64,000 nucleotides of DNA, taken from Ostreiculturibacter nitratireducens. Lineage in GTDB: Bacteria > Pseudomonadota > Alphaproteobacteria > Rhodobacterales > Rhodobacteraceae. Below are positions 57,274 through 64,000 of this stretch, in pieces. The notes beneath the pieces are model-generated. The model was given only the letters and a program-made list of their open reading frames with translations. It searched no databases and had not been told where the DNA came from. The position numbers and the translations under genes are program-made. Location: positions 62,001 through 126,000 of the forward strand of contig NZ_JAVQHL010000004.1 in assembly GCF_032670585.1 (NCBI RefSeq). Reading direction: 5' to 3'. Each line of letters begins with the position of its first letter. The first letter of the stretch is position 1.

Positions 57274-57879
57274 TCACGGATTGAGCCGATCAATATTCCA
57301 CGATGCGCCGGGCGTATCCCTCTTCCACCGGAATCGGTCGTGCAGCCGGAAGGCGCCATCCGCCCAGAACTCTATCTCGACCGGGTGAATCCTGATCCCG
57401 CCCCAGAAAGGCGGGCGCTTCGGCGCGGTGCCGTGAGTCGCCGTGATCTTCGCAACCTCGGCCATCAGAGCGGTGCGCGAGGCCAAAGGCTCCGACTGGC
57501 GCGAAGCCCAGGCACCGAGGCGGCTCTTGAGGCTGCGGGAGGAGAAATACTCGTCTGCCTGCGCACCCTCCTCCCGGGTCGTGATCCCGCGCACCCGGAT
57601 CTGGCGGCGCAGGCTTTTCCAGTGCATGACGAAGGCGGCCTTGCCCGAACCTTCGATCTCGCGCCCCTTGGCCGACCCGTAATTCGTGAAGAAGACGAAG
57701 GCGTCCGCCTCGATCTCCTTCAGGAGCACCATCCGGGCATTCGGCAGGCCGTCGGCATCCACCGTGGCAAGCGCGATCGCGTTCGGATCGTTCGGCTCGG
57801 TCTTCTCCGCTTCGGCGAGCCAATCCCTCGCGATCTGGAAAGGGTCATCACCCGCGAAAATTCCGCTCCGGTCCGCCAT
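57274..57879 (-). CDS. pdxH: Pyridoxamine 5'-phosphate oxidase
   Basis: FMN enzyme that makes pyridoxal phosphate from pyridoxine or pyridoxamine phosphate. A 201-residue protein with NAIALATVDADGLPNARMVLLKEI, FVFFTNYGSAKGREIE and the C-terminal PFWGGIRIHPVEIEFW and RFRWKRD. GGAGGATGCA precedes the ATG at 57879; the earlier open frame is not supported. Divergent from fabI. Confidence 0.93.
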   Translation of the reverse strand: MADRSGIFAGDDPFQIARDWLAEAEKTEPNDPNAIALATVDADGLPNARMVLLKEIEADAFVFFTNYGSAKGREIEGSGKAAFVMHWKSLRRQIRVRGITTREEGAQADEYFSSRSLKSRLGAWASRQSEPLASRTALMAEVAKITATHGTAPKRPPFWGGIRIHPVEIEFWADGAFRLHDRFRWKRDTPGASWNIDRLNP

Positions 57880-58015
57880 TGCATCCTCCTGCGCACTGTC
57901 CTCACACGCACCTTTCGGGTGCCCGAACTCCAACCTAGCGCTGTCCTGCCCTTGATGCAGGTGGGAACTTCGCCTAATGGTCGCCTTCGAGGAACGTATA
58001 GGGCGGGGGGAAGGG

Positions 58016-58855
58016 ATGCCAACGCAACTGATGGCAGGCAAGCGCGGCCTCATCATGGGCCTGGCGAATGACAAGTCCATCGCCTGGGGGATCGCGAAAG
58101 CCTGCGCGGACGCCGGGGCGGAACTTGCCTTCTCCTACCAGGGCGAAGCGCTGAAGAAACGGGTCGAGCCGCTGGCGGCCTCGATCGGCGTCACCGAACT
58201 CGTGGAATGCGACGTGGCGAACGAGGGCAGCCTCGACGCGCTCTTCGCGCATCTGCAAAAGGTCTGGGGCAAACTCGACTTCGTGGTCCACGCGATCGGC
58301 TTCTCGGACAAGAACGAGCTTCGCGGCCGCTACGTCGACACGAGCCCCGAGAACTTCCGCATGACGATGGACATCTCGGTCTATTCGTTCACGGCCGTAT
58401 GCCGCCGCGCGGCGGACATGATGCCGGACGGCGGCTCGCTTCTGACGCTGACCTACTACGGCGCAGAACGCGTGATGCCGCATTACAACGTCATGGGCGT
58501 GGCCAAGGCCGCGCTTGAGGCGAGCGTGCGCTACATCGCGGAGGACCTCGGCAAGGTCGGGATTCGCTGCAACGCGATCTCGGCCGGGCCGATCAAGACG
58601 CTGGCGGCCTCGGGCATCGGGGATTTCCGCTACATCCTGAAATGGAACGAACTGAACTCTCCCCTGCGCCGCAACGTGAGCCAGGACGAGGTCGGCAAAT
58701 CCGCGCTTTACCTCCTGTCCGACCTCGGCTCCGGCGTGACGGGCGAGACGCATCACGTCGACTCGGGCTATCATATCGTCGGCATGAAGGCCGTGGATGC
58801 GCCGGACATCGACGTGACCACCGGACGGAACAACAACCGCGAGGACGCCCAGTGA
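58016..58855 (+). CDS. fabI: Enoyl-ACP reductase (NADH) FabI
   Basis: Last reductive step of fatty acid elongation. A 279-residue SDR-type reductase. The cofactor loop is GLIMGLANDKSIAWGIA and the catalytic Tyr157-x6-Lys164 sits in YYGAERVMPHYNVMGVAKAAL. HVVDSGYHIVGM ends the fold (as HHVDSGYHIVGM). It is the triclosan-sensitive type by family. ATG 58016 is behind GGAAGGG. Its TGA overlaps the gpt GTG start. Confidence 0.95.
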   Translation: MPTQLMAGKRGLIMGLANDKSIAWGIAKACADAGAELAFSYQGEALKKRVEPLAASIGVTELVECDVANEGSLDALFAHLQKVWGKLDFVVHAIGFSDKNELRGRYVDTSPENFRMTMDISVYSFTAVCRRAADMMPDGGSLLTLTYYGAERVMPHYNVMGVAKAALEASVRYIAEDLGKVGIRCNAISAGPIKTLAASGIGDFRYILKWNELNSPLRRNVSQDEVGKSALYLLSDLGSGVTGETHHVDSGYHIVGMKAVDAPDIDVTTGRNNNREDAQ

Positions 58856-59355
58856 CGGATCGGCTGCCGCACGAGAAAGGCTTTCACGTATCCTGGGACC
58901 AGCTTCACCGAGATGCGCGGGCGCTTGCGTGGCGGCTGGACGGACAGGGCCCTGACGACGGAGCCTGGCGGGCGGTCGTGGCGATCACGCGCGGCGGCAT
59001 GGCGCCGGCCATGATCGTAAGCCGAGAACTCGATATCCGGGTCGTCGATACGATCAGCGTGAAAAGCTACAATCACCAGATGCAGACCGAGGCGCGGGTC
59101 ATCAAGGCACCGCAACCCGATATTATGGGCGACGGGACCGGGGTCCTGGTCGTCGATGACCTCGTTGACACGGGCAAGACGCTGGAACTCGTGCGCAAGC
59201 TCTATCCCAAGGCGCATTTCGCGACGGTTTACGCCAAGCCCAAGGGCAAGCCGATGGTGAACACCTACGTCACCGAGGTGAGCCAGGACACCTGGATCTT
59301 CTTCCCGTGGGACATGGCGCTGCAGTATGTCGAACCATACCGCGGCAAGGACTGA
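58852..59355 (+). CDS. gpt: Xanthine (guanine) phosphoribosyltransferase
   Basis: Salvages xanthine and guanine to nucleotides. A 167-residue protein with the PRPP-binding motif VLVVDDLVDTGKT (98-110) and VVAITRGGMAPAMIVSREL. WIFFPWD near the C-terminus is typical of Gpt. Start is GTG 58852, overlapping the fabI stop by four bases (GTGA). The longer frame upstream lies inside fabI. Confidence 0.9.
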   Translation: MTDRLPHEKGFHVSWDQLHRDARALAWRLDGQGPDDGAWRAVVAITRGGMAPAMIVSRELDIRVVDTISVKSYNHQMQTEARVIKAPQPDIMGDGTGVLVVDDLVDTGKTLELVRKLYPKAHFATVYAKPKGKPMVNTYVTEVSQDTWIFFPWDMALQYVEPYRGKD

Positions 59356-59866
59356 AGAACGGGAAGAACCCGAGCCGCCGCGCAAGCGGCGGAACCGTGT
59401 CCTGCATGAAGTTTTCGAACTAAGCATCGGCCTGAAGGCGCTTTTCGCCGCGTCCGAACTGATTTCCGGGATCGGGATATACCTGATTCCGTCCGGCTGG
59501 GTTCTGTCGGCTGCGCGGTGGCTGACCGCCAAGGAACTGATCGAGGATCCGACCGACCGGCTGGCCCAGTGGCTTCTGGGGCTGGCACAGCACTTCTCGA
59601 TCGCCACGCAGGACTTCTGGGCGGCCTACCTCGTCGGGCACGCGGCGGTGAAACTTGCCGTCGTGGCGGGGCTGCTGCTCAGGATCCGCTGGGCCTACCC
59701 GGCCTCGATCTGGGTCCTTGTCGGCTTCATCGTCTGTCAGGCCGATCGATGGTTTCAGGACCAGTCCGTCACGATGATCCTCCTGTCGATTTTCGATCTG
59801 GTCGTGATCTGGCTGATCTGGCACGAATACAGGGAAATGAAGGCGAAGGCCGGTCCAGAGACGTGA
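59327..59866 (+). CDS. DUF2127 membrane protein
   Basis: A 179-residue membrane protein with a basic N-terminus and about four segments (LSIGLKALFAASELISGIGIYLI, YLVGHAAVKLAVVAGLLL, ASIWVLVGFIVCQ, TMILLSIFDLVVIWLIW). HEYREMK at the end, and H..KLAVVAGLL in the middle, fit DUF2127. It overlaps gpt by 29 bases and no better in-frame start is seen. Function unknown. Confidence 0.8.
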   Translation: MSNHTAARTEEREEPEPPRKRRNRVLHEVFELSIGLKALFAASELISGIGIYLIPSGWVLSAARWLTAKELIEDPTDRLAQWLLGLAQHFSIATQDFWAAYLVGHAAVKLAVVAGLLLRIRWAYPASIWVLVGFIVCQADRWFQDQSVTMILLSIFDLVVIWLIWHEYREMKAKAGPET

Positions 59867-59928
59867 CACCCTTCCTTGCGGGGCCGCGTCTTGGCCCGAA
59901 GCACCGGCCGCGTGAGGAGAGCCGAGCG

Positions 59929-61107
59929 ATGACCCTGCCCCTGAACCCCGCGATGGCGGCGACCGATCCGCCGCCGGTGCCGGAAGCGCGCCGCTGGCTC
60001 GAGGGCGTCACCTTCCCGCCGGGGCGCCCCCTCATCAACGTGAGCCAAGCCGCGCCGGTCGACCCGCCGCCCGAGGCGCTGCGGCAGGCGATTGCAGAGG
60101 CGTCTCTGAACGATCCCACCGCTCACCTCTACGGGCCGGTGCTCGGGATGCCGGAACTGAGGGAACAGATCGCGCGGGAATGGACCGAAGCCTACGGCGG
60201 GAGGATCGCCGCGGCAGAGGTCGCGATCACCCAGGGCTGCAACCAGGCATTCTGCGCGACGATGGCCACGATCGCCGGACCGGGAGATGAGGTCATCCTG
60301 CCAACGCCTTGGTATTTCAACCATAAAATGTGGCTGGACATGCAGGGCATCAAGACTGTCCCGCTGGCGAGCGGCGCCGGCCTGATCCCCGATCCCGAGG
60401 CGGCGATGCCGCTGATCAATGCGCGGACGAAGGCCATCGTTCTGGTCACACCGAACAACCCCGGCGGTGTGGAGTATCCGGCCGAAGTCGTGCAGGCCTT
60501 CTTCGACCTTGCCATCCAGCGGGGCATCGCGCTGATCGTCGACGAGACCTACCGCGACTTCGACGGGCGCAGCGAGGCGCCGCACGACCTCTTTGCGGAC
60601 CCGGACTGGCGCGGGACGCTGATCCAGCTTTATTCCTTTTCCAAAGCCTACAGGCTGACCGGGCACAGGGTCGGCGCGATGATCGCCGACCGCGCCCGCC
60701 TGGCCGAGGTCGAGAAGTTCCAGGACACCGTGGCGATCTGCCCGAGCCAGCTGGGGCAGCACGCCGCACTCTGGGGGATGCGCAACCTCGGCGAATGGCT
60801 CAAGGGCGAACGGGAGGAGATCCTGCGGCGCCGCGCGGCAATCGAGGCCGGGCTTAAGAAGCTCGAAGGTTGGCGCCTTCTGGGTTGCGGCGCGTATTTC
60901 GCCTATGTGGAGCATCCTTTCGAAATGCCGTCCGACCAGTTGGCGCGGCGTCTCGTGGCGGAAGCGGGGGTCCTGATGCTGCCCGGAACGATGTTCAACC
61001 CGCCCGATGACCCCGCCGGCGGACGCGAGCTTCGCATCGCTTTCGCCAATATCGGCGTCGAGGAAATCGGCACTCTCATGGACCGGCTTCGGGCCGTCCG
61101 CTTCTGA
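59929..61107 (+). CDS. PLP-dependent aminotransferase, class I/II
   Basis: A 392-residue fold-type I aminotransferase. Visible residues: LYGPVLGMPELREQIA, N177 in VTPNNPGG, Asp205 and Tyr208 in VDETYRDF, the Schiff-base Lys239 in YSFSKAYRLTGHR and Arg247. GAGGAGA lies nine bases before the ATG. It resembles aspartate/aromatic-type aminotransferases, but the amino donor is not clear from sequence. It precedes ppiD-trpE on the same strand. Confidence 0.88.
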   Translation: MTLPLNPAMAATDPPPVPEARRWLEGVTFPPGRPLINVSQAAPVDPPPEALRQAIAEASLNDPTAHLYGPVLGMPELREQIAREWTEAYGGRIAAAEVAITQGCNQAFCATMATIAGPGDEVILPTPWYFNHKMWLDMQGIKTVPLASGAGLIPDPEAAMPLINARTKAIVLVTPNNPGGVEYPAEVVQAFFDLAIQRGIALIVDETYRDFDGRSEAPHDLFADPDWRGTLIQLYSFSKAYRLTGHRVGAMIADRARLAEVEKFQDTVAICPSQLGQHAALWGMRNLGEWLKGEREEILRRRAAIEAGLKKLEGWRLLGCGAYFAYVEHPFEMPSDQLARRLVAEAGVLMLPGTMFNPPDDPAGGRELRIAFANIGVEEIGTLMDRLRAVRF

Positions 61108-61170
61108 GCCTTGCCCCTCCAAAGCTGAGCGCATAAACAGCGATCCGATAGAAAGGCCGGGGAGGTCCGC

Positions 61171-63012
61171 ATGGCGAAGTCGAAAAAGGGCGCGAACACG
61201 GTAGTCTATGCGCTTCTTGCGCTTTTGATCCTCGGCCTCGGCGGCTTCGGCGTCCAGAATTTCGGCGGCAGCATCCGCTCGATCGCGAGCGTGGGCGACC
61301 AGGAGATCACGGTCAACGATTATGCCCGCGCCCTGAACCGCGAGATGCAGGCGCTATCGCAGCAGATCGGTCAGCCGGCGAACATGGCCGTGCTTCAGGC
61401 GATGGGCCGCGACGCCGCCGTGCGCGGGTCGCTGATCGCAGCCGCCGCGATGGACAACGAGGCGACCCGGATCGGCATTTCCGTCGGTGACGAGGCCGTG
61501 CGGCAGCAGATCGTGACGGCGCGTGAGTTCCAAGGCCTGACCGGCGAATTCGACCGCGATGCCTATGCCTTCGCGCTGCGGCAAGAGGGGCTGAGCGAGA
61601 GGGAATTCGAACAGAAGCTCCGTGGCGAAGCCTCGCGGATGATCCTGCAGGGAGCCGTCGTCGGCGGCGTTGCCGCGCCGGAGGCATATGGCGCGACGCT
61701 CACCGCCTGGGCCACGGAAACGCGCGACTTCACGGAGGCCGAACTGACCGCGGCCGATCTGCCCGAGCCCCTGCCCGAACCGACCGACGAGGAACTTCAG
61801 GCGCATTACGAAGCCAACATCGACGCCTTCACGAGCCTCGAGACGCGCGCCATCACCTATGTCTGGCTGAAACCCGAAGCGCTTCTGGACGAGGTCACGG
61901 TCGAGGAAGACGCGATCAAGGCCGCCTACGAGGCACGCAAGGCCGAGTTCTCGACGCCAGAGCGGCGGCTGGTCGAGCGGCTGGTGTTCCCCTCGCAGGA
62001 AGAGGCGGAGGCCGCAAAGACGCGGATCGACGCCGGGGAAGCGACCTTCACGGACGTCGTGACCGAACGCGGGCTCACGCTCGCGGACATCGACATGGGC
62101 GAGGTGAGCGAAGCGGAACTTGGCGCTGCGGGCGCGGCTGTCTTCGCCCTGACGGAGCCGGGCCTCGTAGGGCCTGTCGGGACCGACCTCGGACCGGCCC
62201 TGTTCTCGATGAACGCGATCCTCTCCGCGCAGGAAACGACCTACGAGGAGGCTCGCGAGGACCTCGAGGCGGAACTCGCGCTCGACCGGGCGCGCAGGCT
62301 CGTTCTCGAACGTTCGGCCCCGATCGAGGACGAACTGGCGGGCGGCGCCACACTTGAGGAGATCGCGAAGGAACCCGGCATGGAGTTCGGGACCGTCGAG
62401 TTCGACGCCACGGTCGAAGACGGGATCGCCGGCTACAAGGCATTCCGCGAGGCGGCGCTGGCGGCGGAGGTCGGCGATTACCCCGATCTGGCAGAACTCG
62501 AGGATGGCGGCGTCTTCTCGCTGCGGCTTGACGAGATCCGCGCCCCTGCCCCGATCCCGCTGGACAAGATCCGCGACGACGTCGTGGCATCGTGGAAGGC
62601 GGTCGAGACACAGAAGCGGCTCGTGGCGCTGGCCGAGGACTACCTTGCCCAGTTGCAGAACGGCGCGACTCTCGAAGGCCTGGGCCTTGTCGTGTCGCAG
62701 CACACGGACGCCGGGCGCGATACGTTCATCGCCGGTCTGACGCCCCAGTTCATCTCGAGGGTTTTCGAAACCGAAGAAGGCGCGCATGCAGTGGTCGACG
62801 CGAACGGAGTCCACCTGATCCGCGTCGACGCGGTCAGGCAATCCGACGCGGCCGACGCGGACGTGGCGGCGCTCCGCGCCTCTATCGACCAGCAGGTCCG
62901 TCAGTCGATCGCCAACGACATCTACGCCGGATATGTGATGGCGCTTCAGGCGGAAGCGGGCATATCGCTCAATCCCACGGCTGTCGAAGCCGTCCATGCG
63001 CAGATGCGCTGA
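61171..63012 (+). CDS. Periplasmic foldase, PpiD/SurA-type peptidyl-prolyl isomerase
   Basis: A 613-residue inner-membrane-anchored chaperone: membrane segment at about 12-33 (VVYALLALLILGLGGFGVQNF), an N-terminal SurA-like domain (ITVNDYARALNREMQALSQQIGQ; EFDRDAYAFALRQEGLSEREFEQKLR) and a parvulin-like central region (SPERRLVERLVFPSQEEAEAAKTRIDAGEATFTDVVTERG). The parvulin signature is incomplete, so isomerase activity is unsure; chaperone activity is likely. Nine bases before trpE. Confidence 0.85.
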   Translation: MAKSKKGANTVVYALLALLILGLGGFGVQNFGGSIRSIASVGDQEITVNDYARALNREMQALSQQIGQPANMAVLQAMGRDAAVRGSLIAAAAMDNEATRIGISVGDEAVRQQIVTAREFQGLTGEFDRDAYAFALRQEGLSEREFEQKLRGEASRMILQGAVVGGVAAPEAYGATLTAWATETRDFTEAELTAADLPEPLPEPTDEELQAHYEANIDAFTSLETRAITYVWLKPEALLDEVTVEEDAIKAAYEARKAEFSTPERRLVERLVFPSQEEAEAAKTRIDAGEATFTDVVTERGLTLADIDMGEVSEAELGAAGAAVFALTEPGLVGPVGTDLGPALFSMNAILSAQETTYEEAREDLEAELALDRARRLVLERSAPIEDELAGGATLEEIAKEPGMEFGTVEFDATVEDGIAGYKAFREAALAAEVGDYPDLAELEDGGVFSLRLDEIRAPAPIPLDKIRDDVVASWKAVETQKRLVALAEDYLAQLQNGATLEGLGLVVSQHTDAGRDTFIAGLTPQFISRVFETEEGAHAVVDANGVHLIRVDAVRQSDAADADVAALRASIDQQVRQSIANDIYAGYVMALQAEAGISLNPTAVEAVHAQMR

Positions 63013-63020
63013 GGCACGAA

Positions 63021-64000
63021 ATGGCGCTGATCCCGAGTTTCGAGGACTTCGAGGCCGGCTGGGAAGCCGGGCGCAACCAGTTGGTCTACACACGGCTTGC
63101 GGCGGACCTCGATACGCCCGTGTCGCTGATGCTGAAGCTGGGCGAGGCGTCGAAGAACACCTTCATGCTGGAAAGCGTCACGGGCGGCGAAGTCCGCGGG
63201 CGCTATTCGGTCGTCGGCATGAAACCCGACCTGATATGGGACTGCCACGGCACCCAGAGCCGGATCAACCGGCAGGCCCGGTTCGACGACGCGGCTTTCG
63301 AACCCCTGCCCGGCCATCCGCTGGAGACGCTTCGCGCGCTGATCGCGGAGAGCAGGATCGAGATGCCCGAGGGGCTGCCGGCAATTTCGGCCGGGCTGTT
63401 CGGTTATCTCGGCTATGACATGATCCGCCTCGTGGAACGTCTGCCGGACGTGAACCCCGACCCGATCGGCGTCCCGGACGCGGTGCTGATGCGGCCTTCG
63501 GTGGTGGCAGTTCTTGACGGGGTCAAGGGCGAGGTGACCGTGGTGTCGCCCGCTTGGGTCACCTCTGGCCTGACGGCCCGCGCGGCCTACGCCCAGGCGG
63601 CCGAGCGTGTGATGGACGCGGTGCGCGACCTCGACCGCCAGGTGACGGGCGCGGCCCGGTCGTTGGGCGAAGCGGCGGAGATGGGCGAACCCGTCTCGAA
63701 CTTCACCAAGGACGGCTACAAGGCCGCCGTCGAGAAGGCCAAGGAATACATCCGCGCGGGCGACATCTTCCAGGTGGTTCCGTCGCAACGCTGGACGGCG
63801 GACTTCCCGCTGCCGCCCTTCGCGCTTTACCGGTCGCTCCGGCGGACCAACCCCTCGCCCTTCATGACCTTCTACAATTTCGGCGAGTTCCAGATCGTGG
63901 GCGCCTCGCCCGAGATCCTTGTGCGCCTGAGGGGCGGCGAGGTCACGATCCGGCCGATCGCCGGGACGCGCCCCCGTGGACGGACGCCGGAGGAGGATCG
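63021..64000 (+). CDS. trpE: Anthranilate synthase component I, cut by window edge
   Basis: The N-terminal 326 codons of TrpE, which makes anthranilate from chorismate for tryptophan synthesis. SVTGGEVRGRYSVVG and the MLES feedback-inhibition site near the N-terminus; later KAKEYIRAGDIFQVVPSQRW and PSPFMTFYNFGEFQIVGASPEILVR, and the start of the chorismate site at IRPIAGTRPRGRTPEED. The rest lies outside the window. No trpL-like leader is visible upstream; ppiD lies eight bases before it. Confidence 0.95.
   Translation, partial: MALIPSFEDFEAGWEAGRNQLVYTRLAADLDTPVSLMLKLGEASKNTFMLESVTGGEVRGRYSVVGMKPDLIWDCHGTQSRINRQARFDDAAFEPLPGHPLETLRALIAESRIEMPEGLPAISAGLFGYLGYDMIRLVERLPDVNPDPIGVPDAVLMRPSVVAVLDGVKGEVTVVSPAWVTSGLTARAAYAQAAERVMDAVRDLDRQVTGAARSLGEAAEMGEPVSNFTKDGYKAAVEKAKEYIRAGDIFQVVPSQRWTADFPLPPFALYRSLRRTNPSPFMTFYNFGEFQIVGASPEILVRLRGGEVTIRPIAGTRPRGRTPEED

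Noticed and set aside
1..64000. Mobile elements, integrases, prophage or CRISPR arrays
   Set aside because: No transposase or integrase gene, no regular spacer array and no terminal repeats were seen; gene order fits a core chromosome.

Overview
The window is a contiguous piece of a GC-rich alphaproteobacterial chromosome, most likely from the Rhodobacterales (Rhodobacter/Roseobacter lineage). This rests on gene content and order: bamE | DUF177-rpmF-plsX-fabH-ihfA-MerR; erpA | dgt-argS-SPOR-nagZ-scpA-scpB; a B12-dependent class II ribonucleotide reductase; edd-eda; a DctP-type TRAP transporter; RSP_7527-like and DUF2852 proteins. No genus can be fixed from sequence alone. Nearly all of it looks like ordinary core genome. 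I see no insertion sequence, prophage, integrase or CRISPR array, and no clear frameshift. The first and last genes run off the window edges.

Layout. 1-4081: a racemase-type CoA-transferase (cut by the left edge), a Uup-type ABC-F ATPase, the ornithine-lipid acyltransferase OlsB and lipoprotein BamE, all on minus. 4190-8361: the plus-strand DUF177-rpmF-plsX-fabH-ihfA-MerR cluster, then tRNA-Pro(GGG), a two-domain dCTP deaminase and an acetyltransferase. 10550-19278: a long minus-strand run of dgt, a K+/H+-type antiporter, argS, a SPOR protein, nagZ, scpA, scpB and a 73-residue protein. 19353-22609: erpA, xthA, an FAD monooxygenase and a DksA lacking its zinc cysteines. 22791-28652: a tightly overlapping plus-strand cluster (MoxR ATPase, GNAT, DUF2927 lipoprotein, a 54-residue membrane protein, CoxE-type VWA protein, a 118-residue membrane protein, DedA), then an M48 protease.

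28672-33433: a PIN protein and RlmI-type methyltransferase on minus, then the Entner-Doudoroff pair edd-eda behind a LacI-type palindrome. 33443-40526: glnE with a small partner, YbaK, DUF2852, RDD, arginyltransferase, a short-chain dehydrogenase and an unknown membrane protein. 40910-45390: a three-gene TRAP transporter of the TakP (alpha-keto acid) type with an enlarged DctM. 45679-50115: a Ca2+/Na+ exchanger, a glycine-rich membrane protein, and ilvI-ilvH behind a complete attenuator (promoter, Ile-Leu-Val leader peptide, alternative stem, terminator). 50176-51366: three paralogous secreted EF-hand proteins, each with its own terminator. 51691-55380: nrdJ behind an NrdR-like box. 56035-64000: tRNA-Pro(TGG), DUF192, a double cold-shock protein, pdxH, fabI-gpt-DUF2127, an aminotransferase, a PpiD-type foldase and trpE (cut by the right edge).

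The least ordinary parts are the EF-hand trio with its upstream repeats, the ilv attenuator, the MoxR/VWA/DedA cluster, and a hairpin ahead of the RlmI-like gene whose loop copies the tRNA-Tyr anticodon loop.
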